NCBI RefSeq assembly: GCF_029428875.1
Contig: NZ_JAJSOO010000001.1
Span: 5,580,001 to 5,644,000 of the forward strand
DNA from: Streptomyces sp. JH34
GTDB lineage: Bacteria > Actinomycetota > Actinomycetes > Streptomycetales > Streptomycetaceae
Direction of reading: 5' to 3'
DNA length: 64,000 nucleotides
A program made the translations under genes and the position numbers. The notes beneath the pieces were generated by a model. That model did not search any database, was not told where the DNA came from, and worked only from the letters and a program-made list of their open reading frames with translations. This document shows positions 44,934 through 54,818 of the stretch, in pieces. Position 1 is the first letter of the stretch; each line of letters opens with the position of its first letter.

Positions 44934-44993
44934 GTCGTACCCCTCCTGGACGCGGGGCCCGCCGCCACCTCGCGGTGGGCCCCGCACCCGTTC

Positions 44994-46064
44994 TCACTCC
45001 TCGCGCGAGGAGTCGTACCCGGCGAGCGCCCGCTCCGCCGCCCCGGCCGGTACCGCTTCCCCGGACCGGGCCAGCTCCCGCAGCAACGGAACGGCCCGCC
45101 CGGCGAACGGCCTGCCGCCGGTGTGGAAGCCGAGCCGCGCCAGCACGTCCGCCCCGAACGCCTGCCGCAGCGGATCCCCGGCGGCCGTCCACGCGGCCGC
45201 CGCCTGGAACGTCTCCTCGTCGCCGCGCAGCCACAGCGTCCCGGCGGCCTCCAGCCAGTTCTCCAGCCCGGGGTCTCCGTCCCGCATCGCCCGGACGGCC
45301 AGTTCCTCGAACGGGGTTCGCACACCCAGCTCGTTCTCCAGGAGCGTCGCGATCGCCCCGTGCCCCGTCTGCAGGTCCTGTCCCGCGAACGGCTCCCCGT
45401 CCCGCAGCAGTTCGACCGTGACGGTCACCCCGCCGTCCACCCGCTCACGGCGCACCGCACTCGCGTGCTCCCCGCCCCCGTACATCCGGCGCAGCGCGCC
45501 CCGGAGCTCCTGCTCGACATCCGAGGCGAGCATGCGCCGGGCCTCCTCCAGGGCGGGGGACAGGCCGCCGGCGCCGTGCCGGAGCAGGGCCCGCACGGTG
45601 TGGACCGATCCGCGCCGGGCCGCTACCACCAGCGGGGTCTCGCCCTGCGGACCGGGCAGGTCCGGATCGGCGCCGTGCTCCAGGAGGGCCTCCGCGACCC
45701 GTGCGTGACCGAGGCCCGCGGCCCAGCGCAGCGCGGTGAAACCGAACGCCTCGCTCAGGTCGGGATCGGCTCCCGCGGACAGCAGCGCTCCGACGACCTC
45801 CGCGTGGCCCCCGCACGCGGCCCCGCACAGCGGCAGATCTCCCGCCTCGGGGCCGCTCGCCCGGTCCGGGTCCGCACCCGCGGCCAGGAGCAGACGGACC
45901 ACGCCGGGCAGGTCCTGCACACAGGCCAGGTAGAGCGCGGTCGTCCCCTCCTCGTCGCACGACTCGGCGGACGCGCCCGCGCGGAGCGCCCGTACGACGG
46001 CGTTCTCGTCGTCGTACAGCGCCTCGAAGAGGCTCCCCGCGCCTCCCGCCGGACCATTCGTCAT
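44994..46064 (-). CDS. Ankyrin-repeat protein with HEAT-like C-terminus
   Basis: A 356-aa cytoplasmic protein. Four to five ankyrin repeats occupy about residues 8-165, seen as repeats of GxTALxxA and VxxLLxxGADPD. The C-terminal half is helical and alanine-rich with no catalytic motif. It is probably a protein-binding scaffold; the partner is unknown. It is followed upstream by the HExxH gene on the same strand, 38 nt away, so the two may be co-transcribed. Confidence 0.85.
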   Translation of the reverse strand: MTNGPAGGAGSLFEALYDDENAVVRALRAGASAESCDEEGTTALYLACVQDLPGVVRLLLAAGADPDRASGPEAGDLPLCGAACGGHAEVVGALLSAGADPDLSEAFGFTALRWAAGLGHARVAEALLEHGADPDLPGPQGETPLVVAARRGSVHTVRALLRHGAGGLSPALEEARRMLASDVEQELRGALRRMYGGGEHASAVRRERVDGGVTVTVELLRDGEPFAGQDLQTGHGAIATLLENELGVRTPFEELAVRAMRDGDPGLENWLEAAGTLWLRGDEETFQAAAAWTAAGDPLRQAFGADVLARLGFHTGGRPFAGRAVPLLRELARSGEAVPAGAAERALAGYDSSREE

Positions 46065-46102
46065 ACACCGACCCTACGGCGGGCCCGGTGCGTACCGGAT
46101 TC

Positions 46103-47008
46103 TCAGGTGTCGCACTCCAGGACGGTGCGGCACAGCCCGCACCGGGCCCGCGTCCGGCCGCGGACCGGCACCCGGACGCGCTGGTGGCAGGTCGGACAGG
46201 GGAAGGAGACCCGCAGCCCGTCCGCCCCGCTCTCGAAGGCGTACGGAACGGACGGGTCCGGGGTGACGGGGTGGTCGGCGGCGTACCGGCGGTCCTTCGC
46301 GTAGCGGCGTCTGCCCGCCCACCCCGCGGTCGTCAGCGGGGGCCGCTGCAGGTCGCGCAGGGCCTCCGCCCGGCCCTCGGTGTACGCCGTGTACGCCTGC
46401 GGGCTGGTGAACCACACGGACGGGTCCTCACCGAAGACCATGGCGCGCTTGGCGAGTACGTACCCGAACTCCTCGGGCGTGAGATAGCCGAGCTTCTGGC
46501 TGGAGACCGCGTCCTGGCGGAAGGCGTCCAGCAGGAGCCAGCCCGCGCCGAGATAGGCCGTCACCGTGTCCGTGAGGATCTCGTTGTCGCGGGTGCCGGG
46601 GAGTTCCAGTCCCAGCCGGTGCAGCAGCACATGGGTGATCTCGTGTGCCAGCGCCGCCCCGATGTCACGGCGGTGCGTGCGGAACCGGTCGTTGAGCTCG
46701 ATGAAGTACTCGGGCCCTGACGTGAGTTCGACGCTCGCGGCGTGTTCCATCCGTCGGAAGCCGACGACGACACGGGCCTGCGGCAGGCGCAGGTGCCGGA
46801 CCAGGGCTCCGGCCACCCGCTGGGAGCCGAGGTACAGGTCGTCCACGTCGGAGAAGGCGGCGTCGGCCGGGGCGAGGCTCGTGGCGTAGGTGAGCACACC
46901 GTCGGGGGAGACGCGCCGGTAGAGCGCGGTGATCGCGGACCGCACCGCGTCGAGGTGCGGGAACCCGTGGACGACCGGACCGCCGTCCCTGCTGCTGCCG
47001 TCGCTCAC
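46103..47008 (-). CDS. HExxH metalloprotease-like protein with C-terminal zinc ribbon
   Basis: A 301-aa protein of unknown function. The core has AHEITHVLLHRLG (HExxH near residue 125), followed about 25 residues later by EILTDTVTAYLGAG, which could supply the third zinc ligand. The C-terminus carries a zinc ribbon with CPTC and CGLC. No signal peptide, so it is probably cytoplasmic. GTG 47008, with GGGGG 7 nt upstream, is preferred to a TTG nine codons earlier. Confidence 0.75.
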   Translation of the reverse strand: MSDGSSRDGGPVVHGFPHLDAVRSAITALYRRVSPDGVLTYATSLAPADAAFSDVDDLYLGSQRVAGALVRHLRLPQARVVVGFRRMEHAASVELTSGPEYFIELNDRFRTHRRDIGAALAHEITHVLLHRLGLELPGTRDNEILTDTVTAYLGAGWLLLDAFRQDAVSSQKLGYLTPEEFGYVLAKRAMVFGEDPSVWFTSPQAYTAYTEGRAEALRDLQRPPLTTAGWAGRRRYAKDRRYAADHPVTPDPSVPYAFESGADGLRVSFPCPTCHQRVRVPVRGRTRARCGLCRTVLECDT

Positions 47009-47111
47009 GACCGAACCCCCATCAATGGCGCTCAACGGACTTTCACTCTAAGGGCTGTCCGGACGGAACCCGCCGACGGGCGGGACGCGGATCTTGGCCG
47101 GAATCCCCGCC

Positions 47112-47141
47112 TTGTGACAGCGGTGATCGCTTCCCGATAAT
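47112..47141 (+). promoter_or_regulatory. Candidate promoter of the trypsin-like gene
   Basis: TTGTGA (47112-47117) and GATAAT (47136-47141) spaced 18 nt, about 125 nt upstream of the protease start. Confidence 0.4.
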
Positions 47142-47265
47142 CGGATCCTCCTTGTCGAGGACATGTCGAGAAGTGGTTCGGCGTGTGCCCTGACCAGGAC
47201 GAGCACCCCCCGCACGCCTGCATCGCCACCCCCGTCCCGACCCCCACAGGAAAGCAGGCCACCTC

Positions 47266-48042
47266 GTGAAGCACCTTCTGCGCGCAGTCAAGAGATGCTC
47301 CGTCATAGCCGCCGTGGCACTCGCCACCCTCAGCCTCCAGCCCGCGAACGCCTCCGCCGCCCCCGCCCCCGTCGTCGGCGGCACCCGCGCCGCCCAGGGC
47401 GAATTCCCCTTCATGGTCCGGCTCTCCATGGGTTGCGGCGGCGCCCTCTACAGCCAGACCATCGTGCTCACCGCCGCCCACTGCGTCAGCGGATCCGGCA
47501 ACAACACCTCCATCACCGCCACCGCCGGAACCGTCGACCTCCAGTCGTCCTCCGCCGTCAAGGTCCGCTCCACCAAGGTCCTCCAGGCCCCCGGCTACAA
47601 CGGCGTCGGCAAGGACTGGGCACTGATCAAGCTCGCCCAGCCCATCAACCAGCCCACCCTGAAGATCGCCACCACCACCGCCTACGACAGCGGCACCTTC
47701 ACCGTCGCCGGCTGGGGCGCCGCCACCGAGGGCGGCGGCCAGCAGCGCTACCTCCTCAAGGCCAACGTGCCCTTCGTCTCCGACGCAACCTGCCAGCAGG
47801 CCTACGGCAGCGACCTCGTGCCCAGCCAGGAGATCTGCGCCGGATACGTCAGCACCGGCGGCACCGACACCTGCCAGGGCGACTCCGGCGGCCCCATGTT
47901 CCGCAAGGACAACGCCGGAGCCTTCATCCAGGTCGGCATCGTCAGCTGGGGCGAAGGCTGCGCACGCCCCGGCTACCCCGGCGTCTACACCCAGGTGTCG
48001 ACGTTCGCCTCCGCCATAGCCTCGGCCGCCTCGACCCTCTGA
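47266..48042 (+). CDS. Secreted trypsin-like serine protease (S1)
   Basis: A 258-aa pre-proenzyme closely resembling S. griseus trypsin. A signal peptide (about residues 1-32) and a very short propeptide (APAP) precede the mature VVGGTRAAQG at V36. The triad is H72 in TAAHC, D117 in GKDWALI and S207 in GDSGGP; D201 sets lysine/arginine specificity. Six cysteines can form three disulfides. GTG start with AGGAAAGCAGG upstream. It ends 6 nt from the convergent GH35 gene. Confidence 0.95.
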   Translation: MKHLLRAVKRCSVIAAVALATLSLQPANASAAPAPVVGGTRAAQGEFPFMVRLSMGCGGALYSQTIVLTAAHCVSGSGNNTSITATAGTVDLQSSSAVKVRSTKVLQAPGYNGVGKDWALIKLAQPINQPTLKIATTTAYDSGTFTVAGWGAATEGGGQQRYLLKANVPFVSDATCQQAYGSDLVPSQEICAGYVSTGGTDTCQGDSGGPMFRKDNAGAFIQVGIVSWGEGCARPGYPGVYTQVSTFASAIASAASTL

Positions 48043-48048
48043 CCCGAC

Positions 48049-49854
48049 TCACCCCGCCACACCCCCGGGGGCACCCGTCCTGACGGGCGCCCCCGGACCC
48101 ACCTCCACGAACAGCTCCCCGGCCTCCTCCAGCTCCAGCACCCACACCTCATTGGCACCCTCACGCAGCACCGGCCCCGGCACATACAGCGTCCGCCCCG
48201 GCCCCACCGACCAGTAACGGCCCAGGCAGAACCCGTTCACCCACACGAACCCACGGGTCCAGCCCGGCAGCTCCAGCCCCGCATGCCCCGCCCCCGCCAC
48301 GTCCTCCACCTCGAAGAACCCCCGGAACAGCCCCGTCCGCCCCACCGCGCCGGCGTCCCCGAACCGCACCCGGCCCACCGCCCCCGGCTCCTCGAACGCG
48401 TCCAGACGCAACGCCCGCGCCCGCACCCCGTGCAGGAACTGCCGCTCGTGCAGCACCCCACCGGTGACGCCCTTCGACTCACCCAGCCGCGGACCGTAGT
48501 TGATCCGGCCCAGCGACTCCACCCACAACTCCACCTCGGCCGGACCCGCCACCGGCTCCTCCAACGTGTGGTCCTCCTCCGTGAGCACCCCCGCACGCAC
48601 CCCGTCCACGAACACCACCGCCCGGTCCCGCAGCCCGGAAACCCTCAGCGGATACGCCTGCCGAGGCCCCGGCACCGCGACCCGGTAACGCACCAGACCA
48701 CGGTCCACCCCCAGATCCTCGAACGTGGGCGGCACCCCCGCCTCCACCGTCTCCGCATCACCCAGCGCCTCCAGCACAGCCGGCAGCCCCGCACCCTGCG
48801 TCAACCCCACCCGCACCGTCCCACGCAACCCCACCGGCTCCGGAGGCGGCGCGGGCAGCGGACCGTCCACGAACTCCTCCAGCACCTTCCGCATCAACCA
48901 GAACTTCTCCGTGGCCCGCCCGTACTCGTCTATCGGCGCGTCGTAGTCGTACGACGTCACCGTCCCCACCAGCTCCTGATCCTGCAGCGGCCCCGCACGG
49001 TTGGCCCCCGACCACCCGGCGAAATTCGTCCCCCCATGAGCCATGTACACATTGACCGACGCCCCGCACTCCAAGATCTCCCGCAACGCCTCCGCCGCCT
49101 CCGCCGGATCACGCACCACAGGCTCCGCACCCCACTGCCCGAACCAGCCGCACCAGAACTCCATACACATCAACGGCCCCCGCGGCCGGTGACGCCGCAG
49201 CACCCCGAACGCCTCCCGCGCCCCCGAACCGAAATTCGCCGTCGCCAGCAGACCCGGAACCGAACCACCCGACAGCATGTGATCCTCCGGCCCGTCCGAC
49301 GTGAACAACGGCACCGTCACCCCACACCGCCGCAACAGCCCCGCCAGCCACTCCAGATGCACCCGGTCCGAGCCGTAACTCCCGTACTCGTTCTCCGCCT
49401 GCACCATGATCACCGGACCGCCCCGGGTGACCTGCCGCTGCACCACCTGAGGCAGCAACTCCCCGAACCAGCGCTCCACCGCCGCCCCGTACCCCGCGTC
49501 CCGGGTCCGCACCCGCCGGCCGAACCGCCCCGTCACCCACGCCGGCAGCCCCCCGTTCTCCCACTCGGCACAGATGTACGGCCCCGGACGCACGATCGCC
49601 AGAAGCCCCGCCCCGTGCACCGCGTCCAGGAAACGCCCCAACGCACCCACATCCCGGAGCACACCCGGCCTCGGCTCATGCAGATTCCACGGCACATACG
49701 TCTCCACACACATGAGACCCATCGCCCGCATCATCGACAACCGGTGCTCCCACTGCGCCTCGTGCACCCGGAAGTAGTGCAGCGCCCCCGACAGCAACCG
49801 CACCGGCTTCCCGTCGAGCAGGAAGTGCTCGTCCCCCACGCCGAAGTCAGTCAT
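48049..49854 (-). CDS. Glycoside hydrolase family 35 beta-galactosidase
   Basis: A 601-aa enzyme releasing beta-galactose. The catalytic barrel contains YVPWNLHEP, the acid/base glutamate in AENEYGSYG (154-160) and the nucleophile E232 in MEFWCGWFGQWG. C-terminal beta domains include WVNGFCLGRYW, a conserved galactose-binding jelly-roll motif. No signal peptide, so cytoplasmic. ATG 49854 with AGGAGCG upstream. Its third codon positions are unusually G-rich, part of the skew noted in this region. Confidence 0.93.
   Translation of the reverse strand: MTDFGVGDEHFLLDGKPVRLLSGALHYFRVHEAQWEHRLSMMRAMGLMCVETYVPWNLHEPRPGVLRDVGALGRFLDAVHGAGLLAIVRPGPYICAEWENGGLPAWVTGRFGRRVRTRDAGYGAAVERWFGELLPQVVQRQVTRGGPVIMVQAENEYGSYGSDRVHLEWLAGLLRRCGVTVPLFTSDGPEDHMLSGGSVPGLLATANFGSGAREAFGVLRRHRPRGPLMCMEFWCGWFGQWGAEPVVRDPAEAAEALREILECGASVNVYMAHGGTNFAGWSGANRAGPLQDQELVGTVTSYDYDAPIDEYGRATEKFWLMRKVLEEFVDGPLPAPPPEPVGLRGTVRVGLTQGAGLPAVLEALGDAETVEAGVPPTFEDLGVDRGLVRYRVAVPGPRQAYPLRVSGLRDRAVVFVDGVRAGVLTEEDHTLEEPVAGPAEVELWVESLGRINYGPRLGESKGVTGGVLHERQFLHGVRARALRLDAFEEPGAVGRVRFGDAGAVGRTGLFRGFFEVEDVAGAGHAGLELPGWTRGFVWVNGFCLGRYWSVGPGRTLYVPGPVLREGANEVWVLELEEAGELFVEVGPGAPVRTGAPGGVAG
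48065..48096. terminator. Hairpin at the end of the protease/GH35 convergent pair
   Basis: A 15-bp stem with one mismatch (48065-48079 with 48082-48096) lying inside the last codons of the GH35 gene, 22 nt after the protease stop. It probably terminates the protease transcript. Confidence 0.45.
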
Positions 49855-50010
49855 CGTGTACGTACGCTCCTGTGTGCGAGATCCATGACGGCCCCACAGC
49901 ATCGCGTCCCCGTGCCCACCGGTCCATCCCCGTCCACCCGATGACCACCCCGGGCCCGCGGCACCCGGCCGCCGACCACCCCACGACCCGTACGTCTAAG
50001 CTCGCTGACC

Positions 50011-50334
50011 ATGACCACGAGCGATATCGACGAGTACGCCACCGCCGAGCTGAACCGGCTGCGCGAAAGCATCGACAACATCGACGCCGCAGTCGTCCAC
50101 ATGCTCGCCGAGCGCTTCAAGGCCACCCAGCAGGTCGGCCACCTCAAGGCCGCCCACCACCTGCCGCCCGCCGACCCCGCCCGCGAAGCCCGCCAGATCG
50201 CCCGGCTCCGACAGCTCGCCGAGAGCGCCCGGCTGGACCCCGCCTTCGCCGAGAAGCTACTCAACTTCATCGTCGCCGAGGTCATCCGCCACCACGAGCG
50301 CATCGCCGAGGAATCCACCGGCCCCGACGCCTGA
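50011..50334 (+). CDS. Chorismate mutase (AroQ class)
   Basis: Rearranges chorismate to prephenate for phenylalanine/tyrosine synthesis. A 107-aa all-helical protein with LNRLRESIDNIDAAVVHMLA, AERFKATQQVGHLKA and the C-terminal LLNFIVAEVIRHHERI. The arginine/lysine pattern of AroQ is kept. TAAGCT (49997-50002) 8 nt before the ATG and the lack of a ribosome-binding site suggest leaderless expression. No signal peptide, unlike exported AroQ forms. Confidence 0.92.
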   Translation: MTTSDIDEYATAELNRLRESIDNIDAAVVHMLAERFKATQQVGHLKAAHHLPPADPAREARQIARLRQLAESARLDPAFAEKLLNFIVAEVIRHHERIAEESTGPDA

Positions 50335-50479
50335 CCCACGGGCCGGCCCCCACCGGCCCCCCCCACCCCACCCCGCCGCCCGAGCCGCCGCACAGCCCGC
50401 AGGAACCGCCCCACGCCCGCCGTCAGCCCTGCGAGAACCCCACTGCACAGCCCCGTACCCGTACGGCAGCATGGGCGCC

Positions 50480-53071
50480 ATGTCCGTACTGACGCGCAAC
50501 GAAGCGCAGACCCGCGCCCAGCTCCTCGACGTACACCGGTACACGGTCGACCTCGACCTCACCACGGGCGAGGAGACCTTCGACTCCCGGACCACCATCC
50601 GGTTCACCGCCCGCACGACCGGGGACACCTTCGTCGAGATCAAGCCGGAAACCCTGCGCTCCCTCAGCCTCGACGGACAGCCGCTGGACCCCGAACGCCT
50701 CGACGGGAACCGCTACCCCCTGGACCACCTCACCGCCGGCCCCCACGAACTCACCGCCGACGCCACCATGCGCTACTCCCGCACCGGCGAAGGCATGCAC
50801 CGCTTCACCGACCCCGCCGACGGCGAGACCTACCTCTACACCCAGCTCTTCATGGAGGACGTCCAACGCGTCTTCGCCGCCTTCGACCAACCCGACCTCA
50901 AGTCCGTGTTCGACCTCACCGTCACCGCGCCCACCGGCTGGACCGTCCTCGGCAACGGCACCGCCACCCAGACCACCGACGGCCGCTGGAACATCGCCCC
51001 CACCCCACCCATCTCCACCTACCTCGTCGCCGTCGCCGCAGGCCCCTGGCACTCCGTCACCACCCACCACGCCGGCCTCCCCTTCGGCATCCACTGCCGC
51101 CGCTCCCTCGCCCCCCACCTCGACGCCGACGCCGACGAGATCCTCGACATCACCCGCGCCTGCTACGACCGCTACCACGAGAAGTTCGACGAGCCCTACC
51201 CCTTCGACTCCTACGACCAGGCGTTCGTCCCCGAATTCAACGCCGGCGCCATGGAGAACCCAGGACTCGTCACCTTCCGCGACGAATTCATCTACCGCTC
51301 CGCCGTCACCGACACCGAACGCCAGACCCGCGCCATGGTCATCGCCCACGAAATGGCCCACATGTGGTTCGGCGACCTCGTCACCCTCACCTGGTGGGAC
51401 GACATCTGGCTCAACGAGTCCTTCGCCGAATACATGGGCTACCAGACCCTCACCGAAGCCACCCTTCCCCAAGCCCTCAACTCCGTTCGAGCAGGGGAGA
51501 CCCCATTCCCCGACACCTGGGTCGAATTCGGTGTCTCCCGCAAGGGCTGGGGCTACGACGCCGACCAGCGCCCCACCACCCACCCCGTCGCCCCCGACCC
51601 CGACGCCGTCCCCGACACCGCCTCCGCCCTCCTCAACTTCGACGGCATCTCCTACGCCAAGGGCGCCTCCGCACTCCGCCAACTCGTCGCCTGGCTCGGC
51701 GAGAAGGACTTCCTCGCCGGAATCAACACCCACTTCGCCCGCCACAAATTCGCCAACGCCACCCTCGCCGACTTCATCGACAACCTCGCCGCCGCCACCG
51801 ACCGCGACGTCCACACCTGGGCCGACGCCTGGCTCCGCACCACCGGCATCGACACCCTCACCGCCCACGTCGAGAACACCGGCCACAGCTGGAACCTCAC
51901 CGTCGACCGCGCCGGCACCCGCCCCCACCGCATCACCGTCGGCACCTACGACCACAGCCTCGACACCCACACCGGCACCGACCAGCTCACCCCACGCGAC
52001 CGCTTCGACATCGACATCCCCCAGAACGGCACCCCCACCACCCGACCCGGAAAGCGCCCCGACCTCGTCGTCCTCAACGACCACGACCTCACCTACGCCA
52101 AGATCCGACTCGACCCCGACTCCTGGAACACCGCCCTCACCCACCTCTCCGGCATCCCCGAACCCCTCACCCGCGCACTCATCTGGAACACCGCCCGCGA
52201 CATGGTCCGCGACGGCGAACTCCACCCCACCGTCCACCTCACCGCCGCACGCACCCACCTCCCCTACGAAACCGACCTCGCCCTCGTCCAAGGCGTCCTC
52301 GGCTTCGCCGCCACCCAGATCACCGACCGCTACCTCCCGCCCCAGGACCGGCCCACCGCCCTCGCCACCCTCACCACCCTCTGCCGCGACCTCCTGCGCC
52401 GCACCGAAGGACTCACCGCCAAGGACTGGGAACAGGGCCTCGGCACCACCACCCCCGGCAGCCCGGACCCCGGCCTCCGCCTCACCGCCGTACGCCACTT
52501 CATCGACGCCGCCACCCAGCCCGACGCCATCCAGGACTGGCTCCACGAAGGCACCGTCCCCGGCGGACCCGAACTCGACCCCGAACTCCGCTGGCGCATC
52601 CTCACCCGCCTCGCCGTCCTCGGCGCCACCGACGAGACCGCCATCACCCGCGAACTCGACAAGGACCCCAGCGCCACCGGACAGGAAGGCGCCGCCCGCT
52701 GCCGCGCCGCCCTCCCCACCCCCGAGGCCAAAGCAGCCGCCTGGCAAGCGATGTTCAACGACGACACCCTGTCCAACTACCTCTTCACCGCCACCGCACA
52801 AGGCTTCTGGCAGCCCGAACAGAGCGAACTCCTCCACCCCTACGTCGCCCGCTACTACCCCGACGCCATCGCCCTCGCCGCACGCCGGGGCCCCGCCATC
52901 GCCGAAGCCGCCGGACGCCACGCCTTCCCCGCCCACGCCGTCGACCCCGACAGCATCCACCTCGGCGAACAAACCCTCACCGACCCCGCCCTCACTCCCG
53001 CCCTGCGCCGCAAACTCACCGACCAGCTCGACGACCTCCGCCGCGCACTCGCCGTACGCGACGCCCACTGA
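50480..53071 (+). CDS. pepN: Aminopeptidase N (M1 zinc metallopeptidase)
   Basis: An 863-aa cytoplasmic aminopeptidase releasing N-terminal residues from peptides. The substrate-anchoring GAMENPG lies near residue 255; the zinc site is H290-E291-x2-H294 (HEMAH) with E313 in LNESFAEY. The C-terminal helical domain completes the fold. ATG 50480 is preferred, as MSVLTRNEAQ matches the usual start; ATG 50471 adds three residues. Its codons end almost only in C, giving very long open frames on the other strand. Confidence 0.95.
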   Translation: MSVLTRNEAQTRAQLLDVHRYTVDLDLTTGEETFDSRTTIRFTARTTGDTFVEIKPETLRSLSLDGQPLDPERLDGNRYPLDHLTAGPHELTADATMRYSRTGEGMHRFTDPADGETYLYTQLFMEDVQRVFAAFDQPDLKSVFDLTVTAPTGWTVLGNGTATQTTDGRWNIAPTPPISTYLVAVAAGPWHSVTTHHAGLPFGIHCRRSLAPHLDADADEILDITRACYDRYHEKFDEPYPFDSYDQAFVPEFNAGAMENPGLVTFRDEFIYRSAVTDTERQTRAMVIAHEMAHMWFGDLVTLTWWDDIWLNESFAEYMGYQTLTEATLPQALNSVRAGETPFPDTWVEFGVSRKGWGYDADQRPTTHPVAPDPDAVPDTASALLNFDGISYAKGASALRQLVAWLGEKDFLAGINTHFARHKFANATLADFIDNLAAATDRDVHTWADAWLRTTGIDTLTAHVENTGHSWNLTVDRAGTRPHRITVGTYDHSLDTHTGTDQLTPRDRFDIDIPQNGTPTTRPGKRPDLVVLNDHDLTYAKIRLDPDSWNTALTHLSGIPEPLTRALIWNTARDMVRDGELHPTVHLTAARTHLPYETDLALVQGVLGFAATQITDRYLPPQDRPTALATLTTLCRDLLRRTEGLTAKDWEQGLGTTTPGSPDPGLRLTAVRHFIDAATQPDAIQDWLHEGTVPGGPELDPELRWRILTRLAVLGATDETAITRELDKDPSATGQEGAARCRAALPTPEAKAAAWQAMFNDDTLSNYLFTATAQGFWQPEQSELLHPYVARYYPDAIALAARRGPAIAEAAGRHAFPAHAVDPDSIHLGEQTLTDPALTPALRRKLTDQLDDLRRALAVRDAH

Positions 53072-53417
53072 ACGAAGCCCCCTCGCGCCACACCCCACCC
53101 ACCGGGCAAGGGAACACCCGCCGTACCCACCGCCCACCGACCGGGAGCACCCTGCGCCCCGCGGACGCGGCGCACCCCCCGCACCACGCCGGCCGACCCG
53201 CCGCACCACCCACGACCGTGCCCGGCCCCCACCACAAGGGGCCGGGCACAGCCATGCGACCAACGAACGCACATACCAGCCCCACGGCCCCCACCACCGT
53301 CAAACCTCACCGCAGTACCCCTTTCGGGTTCAGATCGTTGGGCTCTTCGGCCGCCCCCTCCGCACAACGGAAAAGCTGGCAAGACCGCCCCCGCGTACCC
53401 GAAGGACCACATCACCC
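53072..53417. other. 346-nt gap between pepN and the decarboxylase gene
   Basis: No gene is seen. It holds a terminator hairpin at 53218-53249. The part just before the decarboxylase shows no iron-box (DmdR/IdeR) inverted repeat. GAAGGA lies about 11 nt before the next ATG. Confidence 0.5.
53218..53249 (+). terminator. Terminator after pepN
   Basis: Perfect 12-bp stem (53218-53229 with 53238-53249) with loop CACCACAA. Confidence 0.7.
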
Positions 53418-54818
53418 ATGCCCACCCCGCCCCTCGCCGGAGGCACAGCAGGCCCCGCCCACCTGCGCCCCCTCATCGACACCGTCCTCACCGCACTCCA
53501 CGACGGCGCCACCCGCCGCAACGGCCCCCTCCCCGCCGGAGGCCCCACCACCGTCACCCACCACCTCCACCACACCACCGGCCCCCTCATCCCCGACCAC
53601 GGCACCGGCGCCCACCACGCCCTCCGCACCCTCGTCACCGCACTCGCCGAAGGCGCCGCCGACCCCGCACACCCCCACTGCGCCGCCCACCTCCACACCC
53701 CACCCCTCGCCCTCGCCGCAGCAGCCGACCTCGCCGCCTCAGCCCTCAACCCCTCCATGGACTCCTGGGACCAGGCCCCCGCCGCCTCCGCCCTCGAAAC
53801 CGCCCTCACCACCGCACTCGCCACCGAGATCTACCCCCACACCCCACAACCCGACGCCCTCATCACCACCGGCGGCACCGAAGCCAACCAACTCGCCCTC
53901 CTCCTCGCCCGCGAACGCCACGGCCCCGTCCAGACCATCTGCGCCACCAACGCCCACCACAGCATCACCCGCGCCGCCTGGCTCCTCGGCCTCCCCCGAC
54001 CCGTCGTCATCCCCGCCCCCAACGGCGTCATGGACCCCACCGCACTCCGCGACGCCCTCCTCCACAACGACGGCCCCCTCCTCGTCACCGCCACCGCCGG
54101 CACCACCGACACCGGCCAGATCGACCCCCTCACCGACATCGCCGACCTCACCACCACCCACGGCGCCGAACTCCACATCGACGCCGCCTACGGCGGCCCC
54201 CTCCTCTTCAGCCCCACCCACCGCCACGCCCTACGCAGCCTCCACCGCGCCCACAGCGTCACCCTCGACCTGCACAAACTCGGCTGGCAACCCGCATCCG
54301 CCGGCATCCTCGCCGTCCCCCACCACCACCACCTCGACGCCCTCCACCACCACGCCCCCTACCTCAACGCCGACGACGACACCGACGCCGGACTACCCGA
54401 CCTCCTCGGCCGCTCCCTCCGAACCACCCGCCGCCCCGACGCCCTCAAGATCGCCGTCACCCTCCAGGCACTCGGCCGCGACGGACTCGCCGACCTCATC
54501 GACCGCACCATCACCACCGCCCACCACCTCGCCGACCTCATCGACGCCCACCCCACCCTCGAACTCCACGACCGCCCCACCATCAGCACCGTCCTCTTCC
54601 GCCCCACCCACACCGACGACACCACCGTCGCCACCATCCGCCGCACCCTCCTCCACCGCGGACACGCCGTCCTCGGCCGCACCCGCACCGAAGACGGCCT
54701 CTGGCTCAAAGCCACCCTCCTCAACCCCCACACCACACCCGACGACCTCCAACGCCTCCTCACCCTCGTCACCCACGCCCACACCGGCGCCACCAAGGAA
54801 GGCAGCACCCCCCGATGA
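53418..54818 (+). CDS. DesA-like PLP-dependent amino acid decarboxylase
   Basis: A 466-aa group II decarboxylase. The cofactor lysine is in VTLDLHKLGWQPAS, the form seen in lysine decarboxylase DesA and related siderophore enzymes; TGGTEANQLALL and HIDAAYGGP are the other PLP motifs. It probably decarboxylates lysine or a related diamino acid to a diamine. ATG 53418; stop overlaps the next gene by 4 nt. Codons end almost only in C, more extreme than any neighbour; histidine, threonine and proline are over-represented. Confidence 0.88.
   Translation: MPTPPLAGGTAGPAHLRPLIDTVLTALHDGATRRNGPLPAGGPTTVTHHLHHTTGPLIPDHGTGAHHALRTLVTALAEGAADPAHPHCAAHLHTPPLALAAAADLAASALNPSMDSWDQAPAASALETALTTALATEIYPHTPQPDALITTGGTEANQLALLLARERHGPVQTICATNAHHSITRAAWLLGLPRPVVIPAPNGVMDPTALRDALLHNDGPLLVTATAGTTDTGQIDPLTDIADLTTTHGAELHIDAAYGGPLLFSPTHRHALRSLHRAHSVTLDLHKLGWQPASAGILAVPHHHHLDALHHHAPYLNADDDTDAGLPDLLGRSLRTTRRPDALKIAVTLQALGRDGLADLIDRTITTAHHLADLIDAHPTLELHDRPTISTVLFRPTHTDDTTVATIRRTLLHRGHAVLGRTRTEDGLWLKATLLNPHTTPDDLQRLLTLVTHAHTGATKEGSTPR

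Noticed and set aside
50423..53272. A 949-codon antisense frame opposite pepN
   Set aside because: Glycine/valine-rich shadow caused by the same codon bias.
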